Shown piece by piece: positions 36,839 through 46,626 of a stretch of 64,000 nt of DNA. The notes under the pieces were generated by a model that saw only the letters and a program-made list of their open reading frames with translations, made no database searches and was not told the DNA's origin. Source of the DNA: Amycolatopsis tucumanensis (GTDB lineage Bacteria > Actinomycetota > Actinomycetes > Mycobacteriales > Pseudonocardiaceae); contig NZ_JAKGSD010000008.1 in assembly GCF_021654135.1 (NCBI RefSeq), positions 124,001-188,000 on the forward strand, read 5' to 3'. Both the position numbers and the translations under genes were made by a program. Position 1 is the first letter of the stretch. Every line of letters begins with the position of its first letter.

Positions 36839-36901
36839 GTGGGACTCGCGCACGGGAACGTGGAACTCACGCGCAGGAGCGTGGGACTCGCGGGGTTCCG
36901 G
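36839..36901. repeat. Three tandem copies of a 21-bp element
   Basis: Imperfect 21-bp units at 36839, 36860 and 36881, each beginning GTGGGACTC or GTGGAACTC and containing CGCG. The units lie between the terminator and a small membrane-protein gene and read as non-coding. Confidence 0.7.
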
Positions 36902-37005
36902 GGAAGAGCGGGACCCCGGCTGCGGCTGTTCGACAAACGCCACCACGGTGGCGATTTGCTCCACTCGGAGCAGTTGGTTCCCGGCAGGCGGGGAATCCGG
37001 CCGCC

Positions 37006-37215
37006 GTGGCGGAGGAGCCGGACCCGGCGGTGCTCGCCTCGATGCGCCGCCGCCTGCGCGTCGGCTCGGCTCTGGCGACGATCGCGCTGCTCGCGGCGGT
37101 GCTGGCCGTCGCCGTCGGCTGGGTGAGCATCTCCACGGCTGCGGCTCCCATAGCCGGTCTCGCTGTCGGCGCCGCCCTCGGCTGGTGGCAGTACACGCAC
37201 ATCCGCTCAGCGTGA
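37006..37215 (+). CDS. Small two-helix membrane protein
   Basis: 69 residues from GTG 37006. Charged N-terminus (AEEPDPAVLASMRRRLRVG), then two hydrophobic helices (LATIALLAAVLAVAVGW and AAPIAGLAVGAALGWW) and a short basic tail. Longer frames run back through the 21-bp repeats. Possibly a DUF-type small membrane protein; function unknown. Confidence 0.6.
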   Translation: MAEEPDPAVLASMRRRLRVGSALATIALLAAVLAVAVGWVSISTAAAPIAGLAVGAALGWWQYTHIRSA

Positions 37216-37216
37216 G

Positions 37217-37250
37217 AAGGGCCGCCCCCGCACGCGCGGGAGCGGCCCTT
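37217..37250. terminator. Bidirectional terminator
   Basis: Perfect 9-bp stem AAGGGCCGC / GCGGCCCTT with a 16-nt GC-rich loop, placed exactly between the convergent small membrane-protein gene (ends 37215) and the S8 peptidase gene (ends 37262). Confidence 0.85.
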
Positions 37251-37261
37251 CCGCCACCACC

Positions 37262-38998
37262 TCAGCCGCGCAGGTATGCGGCTCCCCTGGTCACCGCGGC
37301 GTAGGCGTCCACCGCTCCGTGGCCGTAGAAACCGTTGAACGACGGGCTGCCCTGGCAGGTCGCGGTGAACGAGTCATCGCGACCCTCGTCCAGGTAGTCG
37401 ACCGTCGCGGGGACCGGGCACGCGATCGGCGCCGCCGTGCCCTCGATGATCCGCTGCACCGTGTCCGGGCTCATCGTGATCCCGCCGCGGCCCGCCCGGC
37501 CGTACTCGGACACGATCAGCGCCGCCACGCCGCTCGCGTGCGGGGCGGCCATCGACGTGCCCTGCAGGAACTGGTAGTACGCCGCCCGGCCGTCCTTCGT
37601 GACCGCCTTCTGCACGCCCGCGGCCGCACCGTCGGGGGTCACGTTGCCGTCCGCGTCGATCGTGCCTTCGGCGACACCGACGTTGCGCGGGTACGCGGAC
37701 AGGATCATGTTCTCGTTGGTGCGGTACCAGTCCGTGCCGAACCCGTCGCGGAAGAATCCGCCCGGCGCGGACACCGAGATCTGCTCCAGGCCGTAGTTCG
37801 AGTAGTCCGCCTTCGCACCGGACGGGCCGAACGCGGAGACCCCGATGGTGTGCGGGCCCTCGACCGGCAGCGACAGGCAGGTCGCGTTGTCGATCGTGCG
37901 CGGGTGGGCCGACGACGCCGGGTAGTCCGGGCTCGTCGTGTCCGGCTGCGGCGCGCCAAGGTCGGTGTGCTGGTTGCCCAGCGCTGCGACCTCGGTGACG
38001 CCCTTGCGGTAGGCGTAGTTCATCGCCCGCGTCATGGCCTCGGTGACGGTGCGCTGCTCCAGCTGCTGCTCGGCCGAGTCCGCCGGGTTCGAGGCGCAGT
38101 TGTAGAGCCACGGGTCGACGTAGAAGCTCATGTTGACGACGTCGACGCCCGCGTCACCGGCGTAGGTGATCGCGTCGACGACCGGCTGGAGGAAGAAGAA
38201 CCCGGAGTCCTGGCCCGCGCGCAGGTTCACCAGCGTCACGTTCGGGGCGACCCCGGAGATGCCGAACCCGTCCGCGGCCGCGGCGATCGTGCCTGCGACG
38301 TGGGTGCCGTGCCCGTTGTCGTCGTGGTCGGCGGGGTCAACACAGCCGCGGAACTCGCACGGCCCGTCCACGACCGCGCCGGTCGGGTCGGTCGGGATGT
38401 CGCGGGTGAAGTTGCGGGACGCGCCGCGGTCGAAGTTGGGGGCGATGTCGGGGTGCGTGCCGTCCACACCGGTGTCGATCACACCCACCTTGACGCGCTT
38501 GTCACCCGGCTGCACGGTGCGCGACATGTCCGAGCGCACCGACTTGAGGCCCCACAGCTGGTCGTCCAGCGGGTCGGTGCCGGTGGCGCCGGTCGTCGCA
38601 CCGCTGCTCTTGGGCGCCTGGCGGCCTTCCTTCTCCACGTCGGACCGCTTCGGCGCGACCTTGCCGGTGGGGGCCTGGCCGATGGCCGTCGCCTTCGCCG
38701 CGCCGTAGACCGCGTCGTCGGCCGACACGCGTTGCACGAAGCCGTTCGCCGGGGCGGTGGCCGTGATCAGGCCGACCGCCGTGTTGGTCCGCACCACGGT
38801 TCCGCCGGCCTCGCGGATGGCCTGCTCGGCGGCGGCGACGCTCTGTTCGCCGGAGGCCAGCACGGTGAACTCCGTGGCGGGCCCGGACAGCGCGGCGGGT
38901 TGTGCGCTCGCGCTGGGAAGAACGACGGCCCCGCCGATCAGCGGGACCGCGAGCGCCGCGATGAGCAACCTGGTTCGTCTCAAGGAACTCCTCCTCAT
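37262..38998 (-). CDS. Secreted subtilisin-family (S8) serine protease
   Basis: 578 residues. Signal peptide (LRRTRLLIAALAVPLIGGAV), propeptide-like I9 region to about 140, then the catalytic domain: Asp175 in VGVIDTGVDGTHPD, His233 in NGHGTHVAG, Ser482 in GTSMAAPHASG. Cysteine pairs (CEFRGC; CASNP and CLSLP; CPVP and CQG) suggest disulphides in the secreted form. AGGAGGAG precedes the ATG. Extracellular protein degradation is the likely role. Confidence 0.93.
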   Translation of the reverse strand: MRRSSLRRTRLLIAALAVPLIGGAVVLPSASAQPAALSGPATEFTVLASGEQSVAAAEQAIREAGGTVVRTNTAVGLITATAPANGFVQRVSADDAVYGAAKATAIGQAPTGKVAPKRSDVEKEGRQAPKSSGATTGATGTDPLDDQLWGLKSVRSDMSRTVQPGDKRVKVGVIDTGVDGTHPDIAPNFDRGASRNFTRDIPTDPTGAVVDGPCEFRGCVDPADHDDNGHGTHVAGTIAAAADGFGISGVAPNVTLVNLRAGQDSGFFFLQPVVDAITYAGDAGVDVVNMSFYVDPWLYNCASNPADSAEQQLEQRTVTEAMTRAMNYAYRKGVTEVAALGNQHTDLGAPQPDTTSPDYPASSAHPRTIDNATCLSLPVEGPHTIGVSAFGPSGAKADYSNYGLEQISVSAPGGFFRDGFGTDWYRTNENMILSAYPRNVGVAEGTIDADGNVTPDGAAAGVQKAVTKDGRAAYYQFLQGTSMAAPHASGVAALIVSEYGRAGRGGITMSPDTVQRIIEGTAAPIACPVPATVDYLDEGRDDSFTATCQGSPSFNGFYGHGAVDAYAAVTRGAAYLRG

Positions 38999-39021
38999 CA
39001 GGGTGAGGAGGAACCTACCTT

Positions 39022-39039
39022 CCGGATCGCCCGATCCGG
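39022..39039. promoter_or_regulatory. Palindrome upstream of the S8 protease
   Basis: CCGGATCG, two bases, CGATCCGG: perfect 8-bp arms 23 bp upstream of the protease start, flanked on both sides by CCTACCTT. It could be an operator for the protease or a terminator for the upstream ppx gene; position and tight spacer favour an operator. Confidence 0.45.
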
Positions 39040-39080
39040 TACGAAAACCCTACCTTCGTCGGGTGCGGGAGCCGCACCGC

Positions 39081-40034
39081 TCAGGCGAGCGAGAGCGCGA
39101 TCCCGTCGAGGATGTCGTGCTCGCTGACCACCAGTTCGGCCGGCCCGCCGCGGCGCCCGATCTCCTCGGCGAGGATCTGCACGATCAGCCCGCCGCCGCC
39201 GATGACGTCGACCCGGCCGGGGTGGATCACCGGGTTCGCGGCGCGCGCGTCGTGGTCGGCCTCCAGCAGGTGCCCCGACACGCGCGTGATGTCGGCCGGG
39301 GTCAGGCGCGACAGGTGCGTCCGCTCCGAGTCGTACTCGGGCAGGTCCTGGGCCACCGCGGACAGCGTGGTCACCGTGCCCGCGACGCCGATCCAGGTGC
39401 GGGCCTTCGACACGTCCACGACGTCGAACGCCTCGGCGAGCACGCCGGTGGCGAACTCGCGCGCGGCCACGATCTCGTTGGACGTCGGCGGGTCCGATTT
39501 CAGCCCGCGCTCGGTGATCCGCACGCAGCCGATGTCGACCGACTTCGCCGCGGTGACCGTGGCGCGCTTGCCGTCCCACTCGCCGAGGACCAGCTCGGTC
39601 GAGCCGCCGCCGACGTCGACCACCAGGAACGGCCCGTCGTCCGGGTCCTGCTCGCCGACCGCGCCCATGAACGACAGGCGGGCCTCCTCGTCGCCGGAGA
39701 TCACCTCGGCCTCCACGCCGAGGACCTCGCGCGTCATCGCGAAGAACTCGTCGCGGTTGCTCGCGTCGCGCGTCGCCGAGGTGGCGACCATGCGGACCTT
39801 CTCCACGCCCTTGCGCCGCGCGGCGATGGTGTAGTCCTTCAGCGCGGCGCGCGTGCGCTCCAGCGCCTCGGGCGCCAGCCGTCCGGTCGCGTCCACGCCC
39901 TGCCCGAGCCGCACGATCCGCATCTCCCGATGCAGGTCACGCAGGTCGAAGGTGCCGTCGTGACGCTCGGTCAGCTCGGCCACCAGCAGACGGATGGAGT
40001 TCGTTCCACAGTCGATCGCGGCAACACGGGGCAT
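39081..40034 (-). CDS. ppx: Ppx/GppA-family exopolyphosphatase
   Basis: 317 residues, the short actinobacterial form without the C-terminal HD-like domains. ASKHA motifs: AAIDCGTNSIRLLVAE at the N-terminus, FLVVDVGGGSTELVLGE near 145, and a third, GVAGTVTTLSAV. Hydrolyses inorganic polyphosphate and/or pppGpp. In Mycobacterium tuberculosis the same gene lies next to DUF501, FtsB-like and enolase genes; here a lytic transglycosylase gene and a repeat region intervene. Confidence 0.93.
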   Translation of the reverse strand: MPRVAAIDCGTNSIRLLVAELTERHDGTFDLRDLHREMRIVRLGQGVDATGRLAPEALERTRAALKDYTIAARRKGVEKVRMVATSATRDASNRDEFFAMTREVLGVEAEVISGDEEARLSFMGAVGEQDPDDGPFLVVDVGGGSTELVLGEWDGKRATVTAAKSVDIGCVRITERGLKSDPPTSNEIVAAREFATGVLAEAFDVVDVSKARTWIGVAGTVTTLSAVAQDLPEYDSERTHLSRLTPADITRVSGHLLEADHDARAANPVIHPGRVDVIGGGGLIVQILAEEIGRRGGPAELVVSEHDILDGIALSLA

Positions 40035-40043
40035 GCGCCCACC

Positions 40044-41210
40044 CTACGGGGTCGGCCCGGTCGTCGAACCCGTGGTCGAGGTCTCCGCGCCCGTCTCGGG
40101 TGGCGCGCACGGCGGCAGCGTCTCCGACGTGGGCGGCGCCGTGGTGGTCGTCGTCGGGCTCGGCGGCGTGGTGCTTTCGCAGGTCGGCGTGGTTTCCGGG
40201 GGCGGGGTCGTCGTGGTCGTCGTGGTCGTGGTGGTGGTCGTCGTCGTGGTGCGGCCCGTGGTCGTGGTGGTGGTGCCCAGGTCGGTGCGCCCGGACGGCG
40301 ACGGCAGGGTGCTCGGCGGTGGCGCGGCGAGGATCGTCGGCGGCGGGGTGACCGGGGGCGGGGTCGGGACGGCTGTCGCGGACGGCGCGCCGACCGGCAC
40401 GTCGCTGTCCGGCAGCAGGGCGACACCGCTGCGGTAGGCCTCGGCCCAGCGGATCACCGTTTCGACGTAGGCGTCGGAGTTGTTGTAGCGGTAGATGGCG
40501 GCGCGCAGCTGGGCCGGGTCGGCGAGGTCCAGACCGCCGGAGCACAGGTAGCGCGCGGTGGCCAGGGTGGCGTCGTAGATGTTGTTCGGGTCGGCGACGC
40601 CGTCGTGGTTGCCGTCGGCGCCGTAGAAGTTCCAGGTGGTCGGGATGAACTGGGTGGGGCCGACGGCGCGGTCCCACACCGTGTCGCGGTCCCAGCGGCC
40701 GCCGTCGCTGTCCGGGATCGCGGCCACCGGGCCGACGCCGTTGAGCTGCGGGCCGAGGATGGGCTCGCGGGTGGTGCCGTTCGCGTCGACGTACCCGCCG
40801 CGCGCGTGGTTGGACTCGATGCGGCCGATGCTCGCGATCAACGCCCAGTCGATGTGGCACTCCGGGCGCTCGAGGGTCATGACGTCGGCGGCGTTGCGGT
40901 AGGCCTTGAGGGCGGTGCCGGGAATGCCGAGGGGGCCGGTGGGCAGTTCCTCCGCCGGGACCGGTTCCGGCGGTTTCGGCAGCTCACCGTTGACGCTGAC
41001 GCGCAGGATCTCCGGCGGCGCGCCCTGGATCGGGCCGATCGCGCGGTTCTGGTCGACCGGGGTGGTGGCCGTCCAGGTCTCGGTGGCGCCGCCGGCCAGG
41101 CCGGCCGGGATGACGGCGAGCACGCCGCCCATCGCGGCGAGCGTGGTCTTGTGGGCCAGGCCGATTCTTCGCGCCTTGCGGCGGGCAGCCCTCACACGAG
41201 TCCGGCGCAC
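40044..41210 (-). CDS. Lytic transglycosylase (SLT/MltB-like) with Thr-rich tail
   Basis: 388 residues from GTG 41210, preceded by GGGAGGG; an ATG 30 bp upstream (41240) would make that site coding. One N-terminal membrane helix/uncleaved signal (LAHKTTLAAMGGVLAVIPAG) then the catalytic domain: IASIGRIESNHARGGYVD with the catalytic Glu, VGPTQFIPTTWNFYGADGN and ARYLCSGGLDL. The last 120 residues are Pro/Thr-rich with runs of 6 to 15 threonines, probably a wall-spanning, possibly O-mannosylated linker. Cleaves peptidoglycan glycan strands. Confidence 0.9.
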   Translation of the reverse strand: MRRTRVRAARRKARRIGLAHKTTLAAMGGVLAVIPAGLAGGATETWTATTPVDQNRAIGPIQGAPPEILRVSVNGELPKPPEPVPAEELPTGPLGIPGTALKAYRNAADVMTLERPECHIDWALIASIGRIESNHARGGYVDANGTTREPILGPQLNGVGPVAAIPDSDGGRWDRDTVWDRAVGPTQFIPTTWNFYGADGNHDGVADPNNIYDATLATARYLCSGGLDLADPAQLRAAIYRYNNSDAYVETVIRWAEAYRSGVALLPDSDVPVGAPSATAVPTPPPVTPPPTILAAPPPSTLPSPSGRTDLGTTTTTTGRTTTTTTTTTTTTTTTPPPETTPTCESTTPPSPTTTTTAPPTSETLPPCAPPETGAETSTTGSTTGPTP

Positions 41211-41574
41211 ATCCTCATCCCTCCCCGAGCGGCGACACATCCGATGCTGAACCGCGGGATGTGAAGTCCGTGTTACCGAGAAGGTGATCGTCGGAACCGG
41301 CCAGAAGTGTTAGCCGGAAGTTCCGACGTTGGTAGGGGTTTTTGTGCGGCGGGTGCGGGTTTTTGTGGCACCAAGTGGCCATCGGTGGGTGGGCGAGTGG
41401 GAATGTCGTGGGGTTTCGCGTGGTTGGGTTGTGCGGCGAATTGGCGGATTGCTTGCGGCCGAACGGTGCAGTGGTGGGGTGGCGCCGGTTGAAAGGACCG
41501 TTCAACGGAGGCGTGCTCAGCCGGCAGCGCCCAGCGCCGGCAAGCAGAGCGGCGAGTGCCGGTGGACTCGGCGG

Positions 41575-41815
41575 CGGGCGTAGCGTCGGCGGGCTCGACG
41601 CCTAGCGGGGCGTAGCGCCGACGGTCTCGACACCCGGCGGGGCGTCACGCTGGCGGGCTCGACATCCAGCGGGGGCGTACCGCCGACAGACTCGACGCCC
41701 GGCGGGGCGTAGCGCCAGCGGGCTCGACGCCCATCAGCGTCACGCTGGCGGACTCGACGCCCAGCGGGCGTAGCGCCAGCGGGCTCAGCATCCAGCAGGG
41801 GCGCAGCGCCCCGCG
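41575..41815. repeat. Degenerate tandem repeat, unit about 33 bp
   Basis: Six to seven imperfect units of 29-33 bp built on GCGGGCTCGACGCCCAGC followed by GGGGCGTAGCGCC. The repeat differs in sequence from the 40-bp array at 23101 but is similar in style, lying in a long intergenic gap and breaking reading frames. Confidence 0.75.
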
Positions 41816-42083
41816 AGACACCACGCTCCCGGCCACTCGGTCGCGGGCGCACCCAGCAACCACCGCCGGCAAGCAGGGCGGCCAACGCTGGTGGGCTCAG
41901 CGTCCAGCCGGGCGCAGCACCGGCAGAGCCCTGCGGGGCACCGCGCTCCCGGTAGCTCAGTCGCGGGGTACCCAGCACCGACCGCGGGCAGCCAGAGCGG
42001 CCAGCGTCGGTGGGCTCAGCGTCAAGCGGGGCGCAGCACCCCCAGCGCCCTGCTAGGCACCGCGCTCTCGGCGGCTCAGTCGC

Positions 42084-42125
42084 GCCCAGCGCCCAGCGCC
42101 CAGCGCCCAGCGCCCAGCGCCCAGA
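42084..42125. repeat. 7-bp microsatellite (GCCCAGC)6
   Basis: Five exact GCCCAGC units plus one with a terminal A substitution, running to within 2 bp of the DUF501 stop codon. A candidate site for slippage variation. Confidence 0.85.
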
Positions 42126-42127
42126 AG

Positions 42128-42634
42128 CTACTTCGCGCAGTCGCCGCTGGGCCAGTCCGCCTTGAGCAGCTCCAGCGTCTCGTCGCCGAACGGGTTGATC
42201 CCCGGGCCCATCGCCAGGCTGTGCGCGAGGTGCACGTGCAGGCACTTGACCCGCCCCGGCATGCCGCCCGCCGTGACCTCGTGCCCGAGCGGCTCCAGCG
42301 CGTCCCGCTGGGCGAGGTACGACTCGTGGGCCCGCTGGTACGCCGCGGCGAGCTCGGCGTCCTCCGCGAGCCGGTCGGTCATCTCCTTCATGATCCCGGA
42401 CGCCTCCAGCCTGCCCACCAGCGACGTCAGCCGCGGGCAGGTCAGGTAGTACAGCGTCGGGAACGGGGTGCCGTTCTCCAGCCGCGGGTTGGTCTGCACG
42501 ACGGACGGGTGCCCGCTCGGGCAGCGCGCGGCCACCGCCCGCAACGCACGCGCGGGCCGGCCGAGCTGCTCGGAGATGATGATCCGGTCAGCCTCGGTGA
42601 CCGGTTCGAACGAGGGCAGGTCCGTCTTGCTCAC
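42128..42634 (-). CDS. DUF501 protein
   Basis: 168 residues. DUF501 hallmarks: RALRAVAARCPSGHPSVVQT with a conserved Cys-His, GTPFPTLYYLTCPRLTSLVGRLEA written here in part as PTLYYLTCPRL, and the C-terminal GRVKCLHVHLAHSLA. Conserved in actinobacteria next to FtsB and enolase genes; biochemical role unknown. Begins 27 bp after the FtsB-like stop. Confidence 0.92.
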   Translation of the reverse strand: MSKTDLPSFEPVTEADRIIISEQLGRPARALRAVAARCPSGHPSVVQTNPRLENGTPFPTLYYLTCPRLTSLVGRLEASGIMKEMTDRLAEDAELAAAYQRAHESYLAQRDALEPLGHEVTAGGMPGRVKCLHVHLAHSLAMGPGINPFGDETLELLKADWPSGDCAK

Positions 42635-42661
42635 GGACCCATTGTCGCAGCCATCGCGCAG

Positions 42662-43204
42662 TCAGCCGCCGACGGTGCTCCACAGCTGCTGATACCAGGC
42701 GGCATCCCCGGAAGCCACCGGGTCCGGCGCCTGCCCGGCAGGCGGAACCGCGCCCTCACCGGGCAACTGCACGATGTAGGGCGTCTCCCCCGGCATGACG
42801 TACCGCAGCCGCCGCCGCGCCTCCGCCTCGACCTGCGCCGGGTCCGACACCGCGGCCTTGCGCTGCTCCAGCAGCTGCACGTCGTGCTGCAGCTGCGCCT
42901 GCCGCTGCTCCTGCTCGGCCACCTCGGCGCGCTGCGCGAGGTACGTGCGCAGCGGCACGGCGACCGTGAAGGCCAGCGCGCACACCACGATCGCGAGCAC
43001 GGCGGCCCGCCGCGTGGTAGACATCCCCAGCACCCGCGCCGCGCCGGCGCCGGGCTTGCCCTGGCTCCGGCGCAGGCGCGCCTTCCCGGCGGCCACCCGC
43101 CGGGCGAGCTGCGGACGGCGCGCGGGCGCCCCCTCCGCACGGCGGGCCGACGAGCCCTCCGTGCGCCGGGGGCGCCTCACGCGCTGGGATCCGCGTTGCG
43201 TCAT
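42662..43204 (-). CDS. ftsB: FtsB/DivIC-type septum protein
   Basis: 180 residues. Arg/Ala-rich cytoplasmic N-terminus (1-65), one membrane helix (AAVLAIVVCALAFTVAVPL), then a coiled coil (AEVAEQEQRQAQLQHDVQLL) and RRRLRYVMPGETPYIVQLPG, the usual FtsB/DivIC end. Bridges the divisome with FtsL and FtsQ. Lies 9 bp downstream of enolase, the conserved actinobacterial order. Confidence 0.9.
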   Translation of the reverse strand: MTQRGSQRVRRPRRTEGSSARRAEGAPARRPQLARRVAAGKARLRRSQGKPGAGAARVLGMSTTRRAAVLAIVVCALAFTVAVPLRTYLAQRAEVAEQEQRQAQLQHDVQLLEQRKAAVSDPAQVEAEARRRLRYVMPGETPYIVQLPGEGAVPPAGQAPDPVASGDAAWYQQLWSTVGG

Positions 43205-43213
43205 CTACGCCGG

Positions 43214-44509
<1,296 letters not shown>

Positions 44510-44578
44510 TCATCGGTTTGTCCAGCGAAGACGCGACCAGCGTAGCCGCCATCGCCGTTCACCCGGTGGAGGCACGCG

Positions 44579-45031
44579 TCACTCGCCGGCCCTGACCTCC
44601 TGCCACCCGGAGGGCAGATCGGCGGTGTCCGAAATCTGCTGCCAGAACGTCCAGCTGTTGCCCCCGCAATCCAGCACCGTGAACACCCGCGCCCCGTACG
44701 GCTGGTCCTGCGGCGGCGGCACGTCGCAGCCCTCCCCGAGCGCCGCGCAGACGTACTCGTGCTGCGCGTCGGCGTCGGGCACGTACACGACGTTGAGCTG
44801 CCCGACCGGGCGGTCGACGCCCTTCGCCTCCCAGTAGTCGGCGCCGACCCCGGCGAGCACGATCTCGGCGTCACCCGCGGCGACCACGGCCTGGAAGACC
44901 TGGCCGGACGCGTCCACGTAGCGGACCTTCTCGGTGAAGCCGAAGACGCGCACCAGCCAGTCGAGCGCCTCCGTGGCATCGGTGTAGTACAGGTAGGGCG
45001 AGAGTCCGAGATACCGCGGTTCTTCGCTCAT
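44579..45031 (-). CDS. VOC-superfamily protein (PhnB/glyoxalase-like)
   Basis: 150 residues. LSPYLYYTDATEALDWLVRV and FGFTEKVRYVDASGQVFQAV are the first VOC module; DAEIVLAGVGADYWEAKG and VFTVLDCGGNSWTFWQQI the second. Resembles metal-independent or resistance-type VOC proteins. Monocistronic, divergent from the TPR gene. Substrate unknown. Confidence 0.85.
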   Translation of the reverse strand: MSEEPRYLGLSPYLYYTDATEALDWLVRVFGFTEKVRYVDASGQVFQAVVAAGDAEIVLAGVGADYWEAKGVDRPVGQLNVVYVPDADAQHEYVCAALGEGCDVPPPQDQPYGARVFTVLDCGGNSWTFWQQISDTADLPSGWQEVRAGE

Positions 45032-45115
45032 GACCGGTTAGTGCATCATGCCGCCCCGAGCCACCCTGATCGCCCCTGCCGAAACGCGCTTTCCGGGGGT
45101 AACGTCGATCAGAAG

Positions 45116-45520
45116 ATGGAAGACTCAGAGACCCCGCGGGGAACAGCAGGCCGCCACCCGCTGCACGCGTTTCGCGAGGCGGAGGATCTCGTCGAGAAGC
45201 GGCGTCCACTGGACGCGCTGAAGGCGCTGCAGCCGGTGCTGGAAAGCGAACCGGACAAGCCGAGCGTCCAGCTGCTGGCCGGGCGCGCCTACTTCCACTC
45301 CGCCCAGCTCAACCGCGCCGAGCAGGCGCTGACGCGGGTCCTCGAGCTCGACCCGTCCGATCACTACGCCCGCTTCGTGCTGGGACGCACGCTCCAGAGG
45401 TTGGGACGGCTGGTCGAAGCTCTGGGACAGCTGCGCATGGCCTGGGCGATGAACCCGGTGCCGGAGTACCAGGACGCGTTGTCCGAGGTGAATGCGCGGG
45501 TTCGTCTTCAGGAGGGTTGA
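45116..45520 (+). CDS. Small tetratricopeptide-repeat protein
   Basis: 134 residues from ATG 45116. Three TPR-like helical hairpins: AEDLVEKRRPLDALKALQPV, LLAGRAYFHSAQLNRAEQAL and FVLGRTLQRLGRLVEALGQL. A protein-protein interaction module; the partner is not evident. A 151-bp inverted repeat follows it. Confidence 0.85.
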   Translation: MEDSETPRGTAGRHPLHAFREAEDLVEKRRPLDALKALQPVLESEPDKPSVQLLAGRAYFHSAQLNRAEQALTRVLELDPSDHYARFVLGRTLQRLGRLVEALGQLRMAWAMNPVPEYQDALSEVNARVRLQEG

Positions 45521-45638
45521 TCTTCCGGCTGGGCGCGTCGCCGGGGTCGGTGCGGCTCTAAAGATCAAGGGATGTCCTCGCCGGACGGGCAGGCTCCGGG
45601 ATGGCCGAGGGCGCGCCCCTCGCCTCGGGTGGGTGGTC

Positions 45639-45789
45639 GCTGGGTGGTCATCCCGTCGCCTTCCGGTTGGGTGTATCACTTTGAGCCAGGCCCGCAAGGT
45701 TGCGTTGTCGGCTGCGCGCTGGCGGCCTGGGTTGCGGGCCTGGCTCAAAGTGATCGTTGCGGTTTCAGGCGACGGGATGACCACCCAGC
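45639..45789. repeat. Nested inverted repeat, 151 bp
   Basis: Outer arms of 22 bp (45639-45660 and 45768-45789, GCTGGGTGGTCATCCCGTCG... and its complement) and inner arms of 23 bp (45675-45697 and 45732-45754, beginning ATCACTTTGAGCCAGGCCCG) are each perfectly complementary. They are separated by 14/13-bp internal loops and a 34-bp central loop. It lies between the convergent TPR and LpqU-like genes. Too large for an ordinary terminator; it may be a non-autonomous mobile element or a dispersed genomic repeat. Confidence 0.9.
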
Positions 45790-45813
45790 TCGGGTTGTGT
45801 GCACTGCGCGCCG

Positions 45814-46479
45814 CTAGCGCGGTGCTGCCTTGGCGAGTGTGGTGGCGGTGTCGAAGATCAGCTGCGCCTCGGCGGCCAGGGTGGGGCTGCCGGTGATCGC
45901 GGCCCACCAGCCCTGCGGGGTGGCCAGGTCGGCGCCCGTCGAGCACAGGGACCTCGCCACCGTCAGCGCCGCGTCGTCGACGTCCTTCGGGTCCGGCTGC
46001 TTTCCGTCGCCCGACGCGCGGGCCGACCACTGCTTCCAGATCTCGTCCGGCACCGGGAGCGGGCCGGTGCCGACCGCCTCCGCCTGGCCGATCGCGGCGA
46101 GCGTCGCCCACGACAGGTGGCATCCGGACCACTCCGCGCGCATCCACATCTCCGCCCGGCCGTAACCGGCCAGCAGGCGCGCCGGCAGCTTCGTCGCCGC
46201 GGCGACCTCGTTCGACCACGTGTCCAGCGCCCTCAGGTCCGACTCCCGCGGGCGGTCCTCCGGGGCGAGCCGGGCGAGGGGCGGCGCCGTCGCACCCACC
46301 GGCGGCTCCGACGTCCGCGCGGCCACCGCGGGCTGGACCGGCTGCGGGTCCCCGCCGGGCCGGGTCACGCCGATGGTCAGGATGAGCACCAGCCCGGTCC
46401 CGGCCACCGCGGCCCCGATGAGGACGCGGAGCGAAAACCGCCGGATCCGGGCGTCCCCCGGCTGAGTGGGTTCTGCCAC
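45814..46479 (-). CDS. LpqU-like lytic transglycosylase, diverged
   Basis: 221 residues. One N-terminal membrane helix (SLRVLIGAAVAGTGLVLILT), a Pro-rich linker, then a helical domain with GCHLSWATLAAIGQAEAVGT. In active relatives this position reads WALLAGIGRVESNHG; the Glu survives but the following SN-H-G is lost, so activity may be weak or altered. The position upstream of mazG and mfd matches LpqU in mycobacteria, which supports the family call. Confidence 0.8.
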   Translation of the reverse strand: MAEPTQPGDARIRRFSLRVLIGAAVAGTGLVLILTIGVTRPGGDPQPVQPAVAARTSEPPVGATAPPLARLAPEDRPRESDLRALDTWSNEVAAATKLPARLLAGYGRAEMWMRAEWSGCHLSWATLAAIGQAEAVGTGPLPVPDEIWKQWSARASGDGKQPDPKDVDDAALTVARSLCSTGADLATPQGWWAAITGSPTLAAEAQLIFDTATTLAKAAPR

Positions 46480-46626
46480 CCGGACAGGTTATCCAGTCGC
46501 CTTGCCGGGCGGATCACACAACTTCGTTATCGACCCGTTCCCATGTGTCCTACCTGCGCAAACACGCTGCGCACAGTCGGATTTGCGAGGTTACTCCGTT
46601 CAGGCGAACAAGATCGGGATGGACAT

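Larger units (their letters stand above)
41211..42127. other. Long intergenic region made of GC-rich repeats
   Basis: 917 bp between the transglycosylase and DUF501 genes. The first 300 bp look unique and relatively AT-richer; the rest is a patchwork of short tandem repeats, then two diverged copies of a segment of roughly 120 bp (41820-42075), then a 7-bp microsatellite. Open frames here are repeat translations and match no family. Confidence 0.7.

Noticed and set aside
45639..45789. Ordinary bidirectional terminator
   Set aside because: Arms are too long and interrupted by internal loops, and the central loop is 34 nt; a repeat element is a better description.
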